Part shown: positions 5,214-5,376 of the stretch, piece by piece
Numbering within the stretch: position 1 is the first letter of the stretch
How the letters are laid out: every line of letters starts with the position of its first letter
Source of the DNA: an uncultured Collinsella sp.
Lineage (GTDB): Bacteria > Actinomycetota > Coriobacteriia > Coriobacteriales > Coriobacteriaceae
Assembly (NCBI GenBank): GCA_902490325.1
Contig: CABUDJ010000096.1
Span: 1-5,376 of the forward strand
DNA: 5,376 bases
Reading direction: 5' to 3'
Translations under genes and position numbers: made by a program
Notes under the pieces: generated by a model
The model's database searches: none
What the model was told of the DNA's origin: nothing
Seen by the model: only the letters and a program-made list of their open reading frames with translations

Positions 5214-5376
5214 ATATGGGCTTTCTCGAAGTTTGCAGACACGTTACAAAAACATGATAAATCGTATCACCTCCTACGGGTTTCTTTGCCGAGTTCTGAT
5301 GGGAGAAGTAATTTTTTGGCACTAACCTTGATTATCGACTTTATCCGAACACCTCCCACATTCATCCGCACATGTG
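5214..5376 (-). promoter_or_regulatory. Leader and upstream region of the phosphate transporter operon
   Basis: These 163 bp hold no gene I can support. On the minus strand the motif GGAGGTG occurs twice (5350-5356 and 5268-5274, 82 bp apart). GATAAT-like -10 candidates can be found, but none has a fitting -35, so I place no promoter. A small hairpin TGATA-loop-TATCA sits just after the second GGAGGTG and is followed by five T. Confidence 0.4.
5266..5275 (-). promoter_or_regulatory. Isolated 10-nt anti-16S (Shine-Dalgarno) match in the transporter leader
   Basis: AGGAGGTGAT on the minus strand is a perfect 10-nt complement of the 16S rRNA 3' end. It ends 52 nt before the transporter ATG, too far to serve it directly. 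The nearest ATG (5255) opens a three-codon frame, M-F-L then TAA (5244). It could be a ribosome standby or leader-peptide site, or chance. Confidence 0.45.

Noticed and set aside
5266..5275. ATCACCTCCT on the plus strand as a 16S rRNA 3'-end remnant
   Set aside because: The match stops at 10 nt; flanking bases do not resemble 16S rRNA helix 45 or its surroundings.
5293..5318. Plus-strand hairpin with T-run (AATTTTTT) as a terminator
   Set aside because: The stem is about 4 bp (TTCT/AGAA), is separated from the T-run, and no plus-strand gene ends nearby.

Overview
The window is a GC-rich bacterial chromosome segment with seven protein genes. The gene order yggS-sepF-yggT-divIVA, a DivIVA with the K-R-G-Y N-terminus also found in actinobacterial Wag31, and the codon style suggest a high-GC Gram-positive, most likely a Coriobacteriia gut bacterium of Collinsella type. 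The lineage is an inference from the look of the genes; no ribosomal RNA or other phylogenetic marker is present.

Positions 1-2546 form a plus-strand cell-division and envelope cluster. It holds the 3' part of a PLP-binding YggS/PLPBP protein, SepF (the membrane anchor of FtsZ), a small YggT-family membrane protein and DivIVA, and ends in a strong intrinsic terminator. The yggT gene has no ATG, GTG or TTG start that would give a full-length protein; the best start is an ATC codon at 1473 placed 6 nt after a GAGGAG Shine-Dalgarno sequence.

Positions 2572-5213 are read on the minus strand. Reading from right to left, a PiT-type inorganic phosphate transporter is followed after 67 bp by a PhoU-like (DUF47) accessory protein, a typical two-gene phosphate-uptake operon. 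Next comes a 285-bp noncoding stretch with a perfect 25-bp inverted repeat and a very G/T-rich (minus-strand) segment. Then comes a small FMN-dependent nitroreductase with its own minus-strand terminator, which lies back to back with the divIVA terminator.

Positions 5214-5376 are the leader of the phosphate operon. It contains a 10-nt perfect complement to the 16S rRNA 3' end that is too far from the transporter start to serve it.

I see no CRISPR array, tRNA, rRNA, transposase or phage gene. The genes are mostly housekeeping. The points of interest are the ATC start, the long inverted repeat, the compositional switch inside the nitroreductase gene, and the odd leader of the transporter.
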